A DNA stretch of 64,000 bases from Clostridiales bacterium (GCA_017480325.1 JAFVAY010000010.1:1-64000); one strand, 5' to 3'; positions 53,391 to 62,623 are shown, counted from the stretch's first letter. Translations and numbers: made by a program. Notes: generated from the sequence alone by a model not told the origin.

Positions 53391-53420
53391 ATTTTAACAT
53401 CCTATGTTATGCCTTTGCAA
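53391..53420 (-). promoter_or_regulatory. leaderless promoter of the cellobiose epimerase
   Basis: TTGCAA (53420-53415) and TAAAAT (53396-53391) are 18 bases apart, and TAAAAT ends 6 bases before the ATG at 53384. It overlaps the 3' end of the oxidoreductase gamma gene. It is the best-formed of the window's leaderless promoters. Confidence 0.6.
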
Positions 53421-53949
53421 ATTCAGCGCCCTTTGAGAAAGCCTCCATGTTACCGGGAATGAACTTGTGACGTCTCTCGGGAAGTATCTCATAAAGAGCC
53501 GATTCGAAGGACTCCTTCTTAAAGCACCCTGTAGCCTCGGACATACAGCCCAGCATCGAGATTGTAGCGAAGGCCATGTTCCCGAGGTCATTCGCGATCT
53601 TGCTCGCTTCCATGGGGATAAACTTAATGTCTTTACGAGTAGGCTCCACATAGAAGAGTGATGAGTCAATGATAAGAAGCCCCCCGGGATTAAGGTAGGA
53701 CTCGAACTTCTCCACAGAGGGCTGATTCAGGCATATAAGCACATCAGCGTTATTAACAACAGGAGAACCGATAGGCTCATCGGAGATAACCACGGAGCAG
53801 TTAGCTGTACCGCCTCTCATCTCAGGTCCGTATGACGGGAACCATGATACCTCTTTCCCCTCATAAAGAGCTGCCTCTGCCGCCATCTTACCTGCCGACA
53901 ATATGCCCTGTCCGCCGAAGCCTGCGAGGATAATAGAAAAATCTATCAT
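53407..53949 (-). CDS. 2-oxoacid:ferredoxin oxidoreductase, gamma subunit
   Basis: A protein of 180 aa with AAGGAGAG upstream. IILAGFGGQGILSAGKMAA and VSWFPSYGPEMRGGTANC are the KorC/VorC-type motifs. With the alpha, beta and delta subunits it oxidatively decarboxylates a 2-oxoacid to the acyl-CoA, reducing ferredoxin. It overlaps the beta subunit stop-start by 4 bases. Whether the substrate is 2-oxoglutarate or a branched-chain 2-oxoacid is not decided by these residues; the nearby citrate synthase and aconitase are 16 kb away. Confidence 0.88.
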   Translation of the reverse strand: MIDFSIILAGFGGQGILSAGKMAAEAALYEGKEVSWFPSYGPEMRGGTANCSVVISDEPIGSPVVNNADVLICLNQPSVEKFESYLNPGGLLIIDSSLFYVEPTRKDIKFIPMEASKIANDLGNMAFATISMLGCMSEATGCFKKESFESALYEILPERRHKFIPGNMEAFSKGAEFAKA

Positions 53950-54740
53950 GCTGTCTCTCCTTCCTTCGCGGCCTTAATATCAGCCTCGAGCTTCTTAAAG
54001 TCGATGTCCTCTCCCTTGTACACGCCGAGGGGATACTGAGGGATCATCTTCTCCTTAAGCCAGTCCATAGCCTCCAGCGGCTCCTTACCCCAGTTGGTAG
54101 GACAGGTTGACAGGAACTCGACCATTGTGAAGCCGAGGTTAGCCTGCTGTGCGAGGAAGGCCTGCTTAATAGCCTTCTTGGCATTCATTATGTTCTTATA
54201 GTCAGTAAGACAAACTCGCTCGACATAAGCCGCACCTGTCAAGGGTGCGATCATCTCGCTTACATTAATGGGATAGCCCTGATAGGAAGCATCTCTTCCG
54301 AAGGGAGACGTGGTCGTAACCTGACCGAGGAGCGTTGTAGGAGCCATCTGACCTGAGGTCATACCGTAAACCGCATTATTAATGAAGAATGCGGTTATTT
54401 TCTCTCCTCTTGCCGCAGCGTGGATGATCTCTGCGGCTCCGATGGAAGCCAGATCTCCGTCACCCTGATAGGTGAAAACGACCTTATCCTTAAGGTTTCT
54501 CTTTATACCGGTAGCAACCGCCGGAGCTCTTCCGTGAGCTGCCTGTACAGCATCGCATGCGAAATACTCATAGCTGTTGTAGGAACAGCCGACAGACGCC
54601 ACCGAGACAGTATCTTCGAGGATACCCATCTCGCACATAACCTCAGCAATAAGTCTGTGGATTATGCCGTGCGTGCAACCCGGGCAATAATGAAAAGGCT
54701 TGCCCGTAAGCCCTTTAGTAGCTTCAAACACAACAGCCAT
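53946..54740 (-). CDS. 2-oxoacid:ferredoxin oxidoreductase, beta subunit
   Basis: A protein of 264 aa. The TPP-binding half has HYCPGCTHGIIHRLIAEVM, SVASVGCSYNSYEYF and FTYQGDGDLASIGAAEIIHA, with NNAVYGMTSGQMAPTTLLGQ after it. It is the KorB/VorA type. Its ATG shares one base with the alpha-subunit stop region, and GGAGG precedes it. It is the third gene of a delta-alpha-beta-gamma operon. Confidence 0.9.
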   Translation of the reverse strand: MAVVFEATKGLTGKPFHYCPGCTHGIIHRLIAEVMCEMGILEDTVSVASVGCSYNSYEYFACDAVQAAHGRAPAVATGIKRNLKDKVVFTYQGDGDLASIGAAEIIHAAARGEKITAFFINNAVYGMTSGQMAPTTLLGQVTTTSPFGRDASYQGYPINVSEMIAPLTGAAYVERVCLTDYKNIMNAKKAIKQAFLAQQANLGFTMVEFLSTCPTNWGKEPLEAMDWLKEKMIPQYPLGVYKGEDIDFKKLEADIKAAKEGETA

Positions 54741-55828
54741 CAGTCAAGTGCCTCCTTCTCGGGATCTTCGTGGATCGCGATGATCTTATCAAGGATATCC
54801 TTCTGCATAGGAAGATTACCGCCCATTCTTCCGTAGAAGTGAACCGGCTTCTGCCCTCTTACTGCAATCTGTACATCCTCGACCATCTGACCTGCGGAAA
54901 GCTCAATATCAAGGAAAGCCTTGACGTTAGGAAGAGCAGCAGTCTCGCGAATAATATTCTTAGGGAACGGCCAAAGCGTGATCGGTCTGATCATACCGAC
55001 CTTGATACCCTTCTCGGCAGCCTGTCTTATAACGTTTCTGCAGATCCTTGAGCAGGTGGAGAAAGCAACTATTACGATCTCCGCATCCTCGAGCCCGATC
55101 GCCTCATATCTTACCTCGTTCTGCTCGATAAGCTTATACTTATCAACCAGCTCCTGATTCTTTCTCTCCAGGTCATCCGGCTGGATGTAGATGGAGGTGA
55201 CGGTGTTATGCTCTGCTCTTCCGCCTCTTCCTCTTGCAGCCCAAGGCTTCTCGGGCTCGACGATAGGCTCCTCATCTCTGAAGGCTACAGGCTCCATCAT
55301 CTGACCTAAGGTTCCGTCTCCTAAGATCATGCAGAGCATCCTGTACTTATCAGCGAGGTTGAACGCTTCAACGGTAAGCTCATAGAGCTCCTGAACGGAT
55401 GCGGGAGCTATAACGATATTTCTGAAGTCTCCGTGTCCGCCGCCCTTTGTCGCCTGGAAGTAGTCACCCTGGGAAGGCTGAATGCCGCCAAGACCCGGGC
55501 CTGCTCTAACGATATTTACAGCGACAGCCGGAAGCTCGGCACCTGCAATATAGGAGATACCCTCCTGCTTCAGGGATATTCCGGGGGATGATGAGGAGGT
55601 CATAACTCTGAAGCCCGCAGCAGCAGCGCCGTAGACCATGTTGATAGCTGCAACCTCACTCTCGGCCTGAACGAAGTTTCCTCCGATCTGGACCATCTTC
55701 TTTGCCATATAATGCATAACCTCGGTCTGAGGTGTAATGGGATATCCGAAGTAATTCCTGCAGCCAGCTCTTATAGCGGCTTCAGCGATAACTTCATTTC
55801 CCTTCATCAATACTTTCTTCTGTGCCAT
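54740..55828 (-). CDS. vorB: 2-oxoacid:ferredoxin oxidoreductase, alpha subunit
   Basis: A protein of 362 aa from the ATG at 55828, with GAGGG at 8 bases; an in-frame upstream extension has no support. KKVLMKGNEVIAEAAIRAGC, FGYPITPQTEVMHYMAKKM and AESEVAAINMVYGAAAAGFR are standard. The central AGPGLGGIQPSQGDYFQATK is the substrate/CoA loop. The sequence is close to proteins annotated as VorB (3-methyl-2-oxobutanoate type), but members of this group also act on 2-oxoglutarate. It is the second gene, 10 bases after the ferredoxin subunit. Confidence 0.88.
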   Translation of the reverse strand: MAQKKVLMKGNEVIAEAAIRAGCRNYFGYPITPQTEVMHYMAKKMVQIGGNFVQAESEVAAINMVYGAAAAGFRVMTSSSSPGISLKQEGISYIAGAELPAVAVNIVRAGPGLGGIQPSQGDYFQATKGGGHGDFRNIVIAPASVQELYELTVEAFNLADKYRMLCMILGDGTLGQMMEPVAFRDEEPIVEPEKPWAARGRGGRAEHNTVTSIYIQPDDLERKNQELVDKYKLIEQNEVRYEAIGLEDAEIVIVAFSTCSRICRNVIRQAAEKGIKVGMIRPITLWPFPKNIIRETAALPNVKAFLDIELSAGQMVEDVQIAVRGQKPVHFYGRMGGNLPMQKDILDKIIAIHEDPEKEALD

Positions 55829-55838
55829 TGTTAATCCC

Positions 55839-56045
55839 TCATCTTTCAACAGTAATAACAACGTCCGGGCAAGTTGTCGCGCAGAACGCACAACCGATAC
55901 AGGAATCTAAGTCTGTACACACCGCCGGGTGATAACCCTTGTTGTTAAGTCTCGTCTTATCAAGCTCGAGGATCTTTCTGGGGCACGCATTGACACAAAG
56001 ACCGCAGCCCTTGCACAAATCATCATTAAATGAGACCTTTGCCAT
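55839..56045 (-). CDS. 2-oxoacid:ferredoxin oxidoreductase, delta (ferredoxin) subunit
   Basis: A protein of 68 aa from the ATG at 56045, 9 bases from GAGGGAG; the ATG at 56051 is too close to it. Two 4Fe-4S motifs are CKGCGLCVNACP and CIGCAFCATTCP, with a short loop between. It passes electrons from the TPP subunit to free ferredoxin. It is the first gene of the operon, directly after its own promoter. Confidence 0.92.
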   Translation of the reverse strand: MAKVSFNDDLCKGCGLCVNACPRKILELDKTRLNNKGYHPAVCTDLDSCIGCAFCATTCPDVVITVER

Positions 56046-56077
56046 TGCCATATACTCCCTCTTTTAAACTTCATAGC

Positions 56078-56107
56078 ATTATAAAAGAAAGGCAAATGAT
56101 TTTCAAT
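56078..56107 (-). promoter_or_regulatory. promoter of the four-subunit oxidoreductase operon
   Basis: TTGAAA (56107-56102) and TATAAT (56083-56078) are 18 bases apart on the minus strand, about 33 bases before the ATG of the delta subunit. Confidence 0.75.
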
Positions 56108-56144
56108 TCATATGTGTTTATAGACTTTGTTGTTTTCTGACTAT

Positions 56145-56174
56145 AAAAAACCCCGGCTCAAATGAGCCGGGGTC
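56145..56174 (-). terminator. terminator of the SPFH gene
   Basis: ACCCCGGCTC and GAGCCGGGGT are perfect arms around AAAT, with TTTTTT on the minus strand. It lies 23 bases past the stop at 56197. Confidence 0.93.
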
Positions 56175-56196
56175 GGTGAATATCAGTCTTATATGA

Positions 56197-57522
56197 TCAA
56201 GGCTGAGGCTTACCGCAGTTAGAGCAGAACTTTCCAGTGTTCTGTGTTCCGCACTCACAGGTCCAAGGACCGGCCGGAGCGGGCTTACCGCAGTTAGAGC
56301 AGAACTTACCTGTATTCTGTGTTCCGCACTCGCATGTCCATGCAGTGGGAGCAACGGGCTGAGGCTTACCGCAGTTAGAACAGAACTTGCCTGTATTGCC
56401 AGCCTGTCCGCAGGAACATGACCAACCTGCAGCGGCAGGAGCGGGTGCCGGAGCTGCAGCAGCTGCCTGCTGCTGTGCCTGTTGCTGTTGACCTAAGAAG
56501 CCGAATGCAGCATTACCCATGCCGCCCATCTGGCCCATGCCGCCCACCATTCCCATGCCGACAAGGCCGTTCATTGCACCGGCTGAATTGCCTGCTGCAG
56601 TATTCATAGCCTGTGTCTGGCCGAGAACTGCCTGAGCTGCGAGAGCGTTAGGATCAGCACCGAACATCTTGGACTGGTCAACCTGCTCGATTCTCTCACG
56701 AGACTTATCGTCAGGTGTGATACCGCCGATTGCAACGGTAGATACAACAACACCTCTGTTCCTGAGCCACTCTTCGTCGAGAGCATCCTGCATGTACTTA
56801 CGAAGCGTTCCCTGATTAGAAGGAAGATCCGCGAACATGATCTTATCAACAGTACCGCACTTATTGAGAACCTCAGAGAAATTATCAAGGAACTCAACTC
56901 TCGGCTGCTTAGGATCAGCAGGTGTACCCATGAACTGAGCAACTGTGAAATCACCCTTTACATTACCTACCTGTGTCTGGAAGAACTTAACAGGATCCTT
57001 AACTGTGAAGGAGAAAACACCGTTAAGTCTGATGTAGATATTTCTGTACTCGGGATCGTGATAAGGAAGAGCTGTAGGCGTACCGTACTTCTGATCCTTG
57101 ATCTCGAGCATATTTACGAAGTAAATCCTCTGCTGAGTAGCGATCTCTCCGCCCATCTTCATACGGCTCCAAGTCTCTGTAACAAGCTTCTTGGCAGCAT
57201 CGAGGAAACCGTCATTACCTGCGAAAACTGTAGGTGCGGATGAAGAGTCCCATGTGTACATACCGGCCTGGATAGTAAAGTCAACCACCTTACCGTTATC
57301 AACCATAAGACATGCTGTACCTTCAGGTACTGCGATCTGTGAACCGTTGGAAATAACTTCGTAGTTACCCTTGTTATTCCCCTTCTGCATCCTCTTGGCA
57401 CCCTCACGAACAAGGACACCCTGACCTAATGAATCACAAGTAAAGAACTCGGTATACTGATCAGCCACTACGGATGATACAGAACTGCCGATCGTTCCCA
57501 TGACATTAGAAATCAATCCCAT
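56197..57522 (-). CDS. SPFH-domain protein with three zinc ribbons
   Basis: A protein of 441 aa from the ATG at 57522, with GGAGG at 9 bases. Residues 1-280 are the SPFH/virion-core type seen in YdjI relatives (QYTEFFTCDSLGQGVLVREG near residue 22, then YRNIYIRLNGVFSFTVKDP). A Gly/Met-rich and then Gln/Ala/Pro-rich linker follows, then three near-identical ribbons of form W-x-C-x-C-G...N-T-G-K-F-C-S-N-C-G-K-P. It probably assembles at the membrane or with phage-shock type proteins. The ribbons may bind partners rather than nucleic acid. It has its own terminator. Confidence 0.82.
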   Translation of the reverse strand: MGLISNVMGTIGSSVSSVVADQYTEFFTCDSLGQGVLVREGAKRMQKGNNKGNYEVISNGSQIAVPEGTACLMVDNGKVVDFTIQAGMYTWDSSSAPTVFAGNDGFLDAAKKLVTETWSRMKMGGEIATQQRIYFVNMLEIKDQKYGTPTALPYHDPEYRNIYIRLNGVFSFTVKDPVKFFQTQVGNVKGDFTVAQFMGTPADPKQPRVEFLDNFSEVLNKCGTVDKIMFADLPSNQGTLRKYMQDALDEEWLRNRGVVVSTVAIGGITPDDKSRERIEQVDQSKMFGADPNALAAQAVLGQTQAMNTAAGNSAGAMNGLVGMGMVGGMGQMGGMGNAAFGFLGQQQQAQQQAAAAAPAPAPAAAGWSCSCGQAGNTGKFCSNCGKPQPVAPTAWTCECGTQNTGKFCSNCGKPAPAGPWTCECGTQNTGKFCSNCGKPQP

Positions 57523-57612
57523 ATTCAAAATCCTCCAATTATTATTCTTCAGCATCTCACGACGCCTTTTGCATTTTAACATAAATATAAGCAAAAGGAC
57601 AAATATAATTTA

Positions 57613-59448
57613 TCAGTTTACGCTTTCTTCATAAGTCTGTTCAGAGACGGTATTTTCGCCTCCGGCAAACCCGTCTGTGATGCCGTCGCCCTTATTCGGA
57701 TGGCTGTTGGAATATAATAAATCGAAGGTGAAAAAAGCAAGAAGGACAACTGCAATCGGCAGAAGCTTTCTGGGATCAATCCTTCTTATCTGATCATCGA
57801 TCACGGGTGACAGAAAGTAGATAAATGCGATCCCTGCTATTCCGAACACCAACAACCCCTCTGCACATATTCTGCCGTTGATATTAAGGAAGAATCCCTC
57901 ATAAGACCACCACTGAGCATCAAAGGCATACTCAAGAACTACGCTCGTGAAGTATTCCAAGGCACCGCACAGAAGCATCGTCGCGAAGAAATGCTTCGTC
58001 GGGCTCTTTCTTAACGGGAATAGGAAGATCAGGATAGCCAAACCTCCCGCTCCATATATGGGAAGCCAGGGTCCGTGTAATACGCCTCTGTTGATATAGT
58101 GTCCCTGAAGCATGTAGTAATAAACCACTTCCCATACCCAGCCGAAGCCTGAGTAGATGAAGAACATCATTATAAGGGACAAAAGCGAATAATGCCGCAT
58201 ATAGTGGATCGATCCCAATATCTTGATCTTTCCCGACTCGGGAACAGTTCCCAATCTTGTAGGATAGCTGGTTCCCTCAGCCTCTGCCTTCAGGAACATA
58301 ATACGCTGACGGCTGGCCTGATTCTCTTCATACTTCTTCTCATCCTTGGTATTCCACAGTACCACGCCGAAGTGGTCGGCGAAGAACCTTTTCGCTCCGT
58401 GAAGGTCCTTAAGCTCGTACTCGGGTGAGAAGAGAACGTTAACCGCCTCAGGGTACGCTCCTCTCAGGCGAGCCATGTCACACTTCTCGAACAGATATCT
58501 GTCGCTGAAGGCCTCACTGCCGGGCAGTCTGTTATCAATAGCCTCCTTACGAAGGAGCGCATACAGCTCGCTATACACCGCTATACGGTATGGGTTGCCA
58601 AACAGTATATTGGTCAGGCCTGCCGTGATCACTCCCAGAACATACCAACCGAAGAGAGTAACGTCATTAACGAACAGATCCCACCTATGACCCTTCGTCA
58701 TACTCCATGAAAGCCTAATGGCAGCTGCCGGCTTGATCTTAGGATTCTCCGCGAGTATGAAGGGCACCATGAATAAACCGTAGAATACTATAGGGAAACC
58801 CACCACCGTGATCAATGCAGCGATATCACATACTGCGTGAAGCGCCATTACAAGAGCCGCATTGATCCAGCTCTTGATACGGATAAAGAATACGAATCTG
58901 CTGAAGGGAATATTCTTATAGAGTCTTCCTTCCAGTGCTATACGTCTTATGGTAGACGAATATACAAGCTGAACGAACATCCAGAACCACACTGCGACCA
59001 GGACCGACAGAGCGATCATTACTATATCTGCGGCGCTTTCCGAGCCGACGATATTAAGCACTACCGATGAGATGGTGGATACTATGGTTCCGCTTGTAAG
59101 ATAATCAAGAATGTGATTGATGGTGCCTGCCGACCGCGAGAAGACCTCATCTCTTCTCGCGTCCTGAAACTTTATTAGTCTTATGAGCTCATTAGTCTTC
59201 TCAAGGTAAGCGGAGGTTCCGGTAAAGGAGGCAGCCTTCTGCTCCGTCTCCAGAATATCTTCCTCGTAGCCTGATACTACCGTTCCTATGGCATCGGTTC
59301 TCGCGGCGATAAAGTTATCTGACGTTACGAACTCCGCACCTATAAGCGAGGCGAAAAGGCACATGAACACGAACATTACATAGTGCTTCTTAAGACTGGC
59401 CTTTGCAGCTGATTTTAGGCTTTTACGTGTCTTGGAATCAATACGCAT
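57613..59448 (-). CDS. DUF975 + CmpB-like membrane protein
   Basis: A protein of 611 aa. The N-terminal half is DUF975-like: a basic start (SKTRKSLKSAAKASLKKHYV) and five to six helices with FSRFVFFIRIKSWINAAL. A soluble linker of 130 residues follows. The C-terminal 200 residues match the CmpB putative ABC-transporter membrane family: FIYSGFGWVWEVVYYYMLQG, then YINRGVLHGPWLPIYGAGG and LEYFTSVVLEYAFDAQWW. This family is thought to form part of a transporter, but no ATPase is adjacent. It overlaps the P-loop gene by 11 bases. Confidence 0.75.
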   Translation of the reverse strand: MRIDSKTRKSLKSAAKASLKKHYVMFVFMCLFASLIGAEFVTSDNFIAARTDAIGTVVSGYEEDILETEQKAASFTGTSAYLEKTNELIRLIKFQDARRDEVFSRSAGTINHILDYLTSGTIVSTISSVVLNIVGSESAADIVMIALSVLVAVWFWMFVQLVYSSTIRRIALEGRLYKNIPFSRFVFFIRIKSWINAALVMALHAVCDIAALITVVGFPIVFYGLFMVPFILAENPKIKPAAAIRLSWSMTKGHRWDLFVNDVTLFGWYVLGVITAGLTNILFGNPYRIAVYSELYALLRKEAIDNRLPGSEAFSDRYLFEKCDMARLRGAYPEAVNVLFSPEYELKDLHGAKRFFADHFGVVLWNTKDEKKYEENQASRQRIMFLKAEAEGTSYPTRLGTVPESGKIKILGSIHYMRHYSLLSLIMMFFIYSGFGWVWEVVYYYMLQGHYINRGVLHGPWLPIYGAGGLAILIFLFPLRKSPTKHFFATMLLCGALEYFTSVVLEYAFDAQWWSYEGFFLNINGRICAEGLLVFGIAGIAFIYFLSPVIDDQIRRIDPRKLLPIAVVLLAFFTFDLLYSNSHPNKGDGITDGFAGGENTVSEQTYEESVN

Positions 59449-60118
59449 ATTTGATTGTCCTTTGCATTCTGATCACCTCAGGAGACTTAAGCTTCGATAA
59501 TTGATCATCAGTAAGAACTCCCTCCATAACAGAGGTCATAACCAAAGGTATCCCCGTCCTCTCCTGGACCTTCAGAAGCACCTGCTCGCCTTCTGTAATA
59601 TCCTCGAAGCTCGTAAGCTCCAGAACGTTGGTATTATTAATAAATCCCGTGATCTTAAGCTTAGATGCTTCCTGAAGCTCAGATGCCATAACAATTATCT
59701 CATCAGCTGTAGAGGTAAAGGGCCTTCTTATATTAACTGCCATAAGAAGCTCAGCCTCCGTATTATCAAGTCGCGACTTCATGGAACCCAGAATGGTGGC
59801 ACCCATGTCCTCTCCGCCGATATCGAACACACCCTTATAGTCTTCATCGTCGAATATAACATAGACCTCTCCGCTTAAGACAGGCGCATCAACATTCGAA
59901 TTGGCGTACATCGGACTGATAAGACGTATCCCGTTTCTTTCAAGTATCTCCCCTGCATCAGCGGAACGATAGAAGGGATTAACGATATCAAGATCTGCAA
60001 GAAGTATCTTCCCCTCGGGGTCCTTCTTTCTCATATTAAGCGCAAGGTTAACGGAAATCTCCGACTTACCGCTTCCATAGGCTCCGATTATGATCTTTAG
60101 TCTGCTCTCTTTATCCAT
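59438..60118 (-). CDS. SIMIBI-class P-loop NTPase
   Basis: A protein of 226 aa with CGGAG upstream. Walker A is IIIGAYGSGKSEISVNLAL (G12-S17) and a further Asp-rich stretch is LLADLDIVNPFYRSADAGE, a switch-like site of the MinD/Mrp-like group. GVFDIGGEDMGATIL fits a Walker B region. It is a MinD/CobQ-like nucleotide-binding protein, of unknown partner; the 11-base overlap with the DUF975/CmpB gene suggests that the two act together. It follows mutS2 in the same direction after 16 bases. Confidence 0.7.
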   Translation of the reverse strand: MDKESRLKIIIGAYGSGKSEISVNLALNMRKKDPEGKILLADLDIVNPFYRSADAGEILERNGIRLISPMYANSNVDAPVLSGEVYVIFDDEDYKGVFDIGGEDMGATILGSMKSRLDNTEAELLMAVNIRRPFTSTADEIIVMASELQEASKLKITGFINNTNVLELTSFEDITEGEQVLLKVQERTGIPLVMTSVMEGVLTDDQLSKLKSPEVIRMQRTIKYAY

Positions 60119-60134
60119 AACAAGCTCCGTATAA

Positions 60135-62612
60135 TCAAGACAGCATGGCGATGGTCACACCGTCTCCTCCTTCACTGGGATCACCGAGTCTGAAGTCGCG
60201 AACACGGGGATCCATCGACAGCCTCGCATCTACCGCGGACCTCAGTGCACCGGTACCCTTACCGTGAACTATTCTTACCGTCTTAAGTCCTGCAAGCTGA
60301 CAATCATCAATGTATTTATCAAGCTCCGACTCTGCCTCGGCGACGGTCTTCCCGAGGAGCATCAGCTCAGACACCACAGTCTGGGCCTTCATAACCTTCA
60401 TAGAAGAGGTACTGCCGGCCTTAGACGGAGCTGTCTGGAACCTTCTCTTCTTCGGATCCTCCGGCTCCTGATCCTTAAGCTGATCCCCTGTAGGCATGCG
60501 AAGCTCATTTACCTTCACCGTATAAGTCATACTGCCGCTCTTGATCCTAATCTTGGCACTCTCCTTATCAGATGAATCAAGTGCAACTCCCGTAGCATTA
60601 AGATGAGGCACGAAGTATTTCTCGCCTTTTATAACATTCTTGGGATGTTCTCCGGGAAGACTTACGCTTCTAAGTATATCCTCATCCTCGTCATCAGCCG
60701 AGAGATCCTTGACGCCGGCACGAAGTCTTCTTCGAATTCTATCAAGCTCAGCCTTCGCATCATCATTATAGTCGGCTCTTGCTTTGGCTTTTATCTCCCG
60801 GATAAGATCATCAAGCTCCTCCTGTTTATCCTCCAGAAGCTCCCTTTGCTTGGCACGAGTCTCATTAAGTATCTTCGTCTTGGACGACTTCAGAGCTTTA
60901 CGCTCCTCTTCAAGCTCTTGAATCTTATCCTTAAGCTCTACGTTAAGACGTTCGTTCTCCTTCTGAAGGTCCCCTGCTTTTCTTCGGTCAACCTCGGCCT
61001 CCGACAAAAGCTTCTCAAGCTTAAGATCCTCGTCAGTCATCCTGGACTTCGCGTCGTCTATGATCCTTCCGGGCATACCGAGCTTCTTCGAGATCACGAA
61101 GGCATTACTGGTACCGGAGGTGCCTATAATAAGTCTGTATGTCGGACTTAATGTATCCGTATCGAATTCACAGGAGGCATTCATGACTCCATCAGTAGTA
61201 ACCGCATATTCCTTAAGCTCACGATAGTGAGTTGTAGCCATAACAACACAACCCTTTGCCTTAAGTGCATCCAGCACGGCAACAGCCAGGGCAGCTCCCT
61301 CCGCGGGATCGGTACCGGAGCCGAGCTCATCAAGAAGCACGAGGGATCTTCCTCTGATATTCTTCAGTATGAAAACTATATTCGAGATATGTGCAGAGAA
61401 TGTAGACAAGCTCTGCTCGATACTTTGCTCATCACCGATATCCGCCAGGACTCTGTCAAAGACGGTGACCGAGGTTCCGGGAGCACACGGGATCATAAGG
61501 CCTGTCATCGTCATAAGAGTCATGAGACCGCAGGTCTTAAGTGATACCGTCTTACCTCCGGTGTTAGGTCCTGTTATAACAAGAGTGCTGTAATCCTTGC
61601 CGTTCCTAATATCGACAGGCACCACACTGTCCTTGTCGATCAGAGGATGACGGGCCTTGATAAGCTCCAAGGTACCGTCAACTTTGATATCCGGCTTCAC
61701 CGCATTCATCAGAACCGCCAGCTCGCCCTTCGCGGAATTAAGATCGATCTGTGCTATAAGAGAGATATCATTACGGATAACATTAGAGGACTTATCAACC
61801 AACATCGTGAGATTCTTAAGTATCCTCTCGATCTCAGCCTCTTCCAGGGAAGCAAGCTCACGAAGACGGTTATTGGCATCAACCACTCCCATAGGCTCGA
61901 TAAACACAGTCTGCCCAGTGGAGGATGTATCGTGAATGATACCCGGAAGTCTTCCTCTCATCTCCGACTTTACCGGAACACAGTATCTTCCGTCTCTGAT
62001 GGTTATTATCTGTTCCTGCAGTATATCTCCGCTGTTTCTTATGATCCTGTCCAATATGACTCTTATGGACCTTACGACATCCTTGGTCTCTCTTCTTATG
62101 GAGTAAAGCTCGGAGCTCGCACGATCATTCATCTCGCTCTCGTTCAGGATACAGCTTAATATCTCATCACGAAGTCTTATCTCAGGCTCAAGAGCGGCGA
62201 TGGATGTGAAAAGATCCGTGTCAGACATATCTTGTCTTTTATCCTCGAAAACGATCCTTTTGAGCTCATCTGCGCTTCTAAGGAAGATCGCCACATCAAG
62301 AAGAGCGCGCATATCAAGAACGCCTCCCGCCTTGATATAACGAAGACTCTCATCTACCGCAGGAAAAGATCCCAAGGGGATGCTTCCGTATTTACTTATA
62401 TAAGTGTATGCCTCGAAGGTATCCTCGAGACTCAGCTTTACAAAATCTACATCCGTCGTTGGATATAAAGACGAAGCAAGAGAACGCCCATAGGACGTTC
62501 TCGTCAATTCAAGAAGTTTATCTTTAACTTTGTCGAACTCAAGGACGCTTAGAACTCGCCCTTTGATCTTCTTTCTTTCCGCTTCCTCTTCGAATGTAGT
62601 ATATCTGTACAT
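60135..62612 (-). CDS. mutS2: MutS2 family protein
   Basis: A protein of 825 aa, close to the usual 780-790. Order: N-terminal core and lever, ATPase with Walker A ITGPNTGGKTVSLKTCGLM, then LVLLDELGSGTDPAEGAAL, a long coiled coil (residues 520-610), a KOW-like segment, and the Smr endonuclease domain at the end (ESELDKYIDDCQLAGLKTVR, then IVHGKGTGALR). MutS2 limits homologous recombination and acts on collided or stalled ribosomes. GGGAAGG precedes the ATG. It begins 11 bases after the pfkA stop and is likely cotranscribed with it. Confidence 0.95.
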   Translation of the reverse strand: MYRYTTFEEEAERKKIKGRVLSVLEFDKVKDKLLELTRTSYGRSLASSLYPTTDVDFVKLSLEDTFEAYTYISKYGSIPLGSFPAVDESLRYIKAGGVLDMRALLDVAIFLRSADELKRIVFEDKRQDMSDTDLFTSIAALEPEIRLRDEILSCILNESEMNDRASSELYSIRRETKDVVRSIRVILDRIIRNSGDILQEQIITIRDGRYCVPVKSEMRGRLPGIIHDTSSTGQTVFIEPMGVVDANNRLRELASLEEAEIERILKNLTMLVDKSSNVIRNDISLIAQIDLNSAKGELAVLMNAVKPDIKVDGTLELIKARHPLIDKDSVVPVDIRNGKDYSTLVITGPNTGGKTVSLKTCGLMTLMTMTGLMIPCAPGTSVTVFDRVLADIGDEQSIEQSLSTFSAHISNIVFILKNIRGRSLVLLDELGSGTDPAEGAALAVAVLDALKAKGCVVMATTHYRELKEYAVTTDGVMNASCEFDTDTLSPTYRLIIGTSGTSNAFVISKKLGMPGRIIDDAKSRMTDEDLKLEKLLSEAEVDRRKAGDLQKENERLNVELKDKIQELEEERKALKSSKTKILNETRAKQRELLEDKQEELDDLIREIKAKARADYNDDAKAELDRIRRRLRAGVKDLSADDEDEDILRSVSLPGEHPKNVIKGEKYFVPHLNATGVALDSSDKESAKIRIKSGSMTYTVKVNELRMPTGDQLKDQEPEDPKKRRFQTAPSKAGSTSSMKVMKAQTVVSELMLLGKTVAEAESELDKYIDDCQLAGLKTVRIVHGKGTGALRSAVDARLSMDPRVRDFRLGDPSEGGDGVTIAMLS

Positions 62613-62623
62613 TTACCTTCCCG

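Noticed and set aside
53407..56045. Assigning the oxidoreductase to 2-oxoglutarate because citrate synthase and aconitase are in the window
   Set aside because: The operons are 16 kb apart and the alpha subunit resembles VorB-annotated proteins; the substrate was left open.
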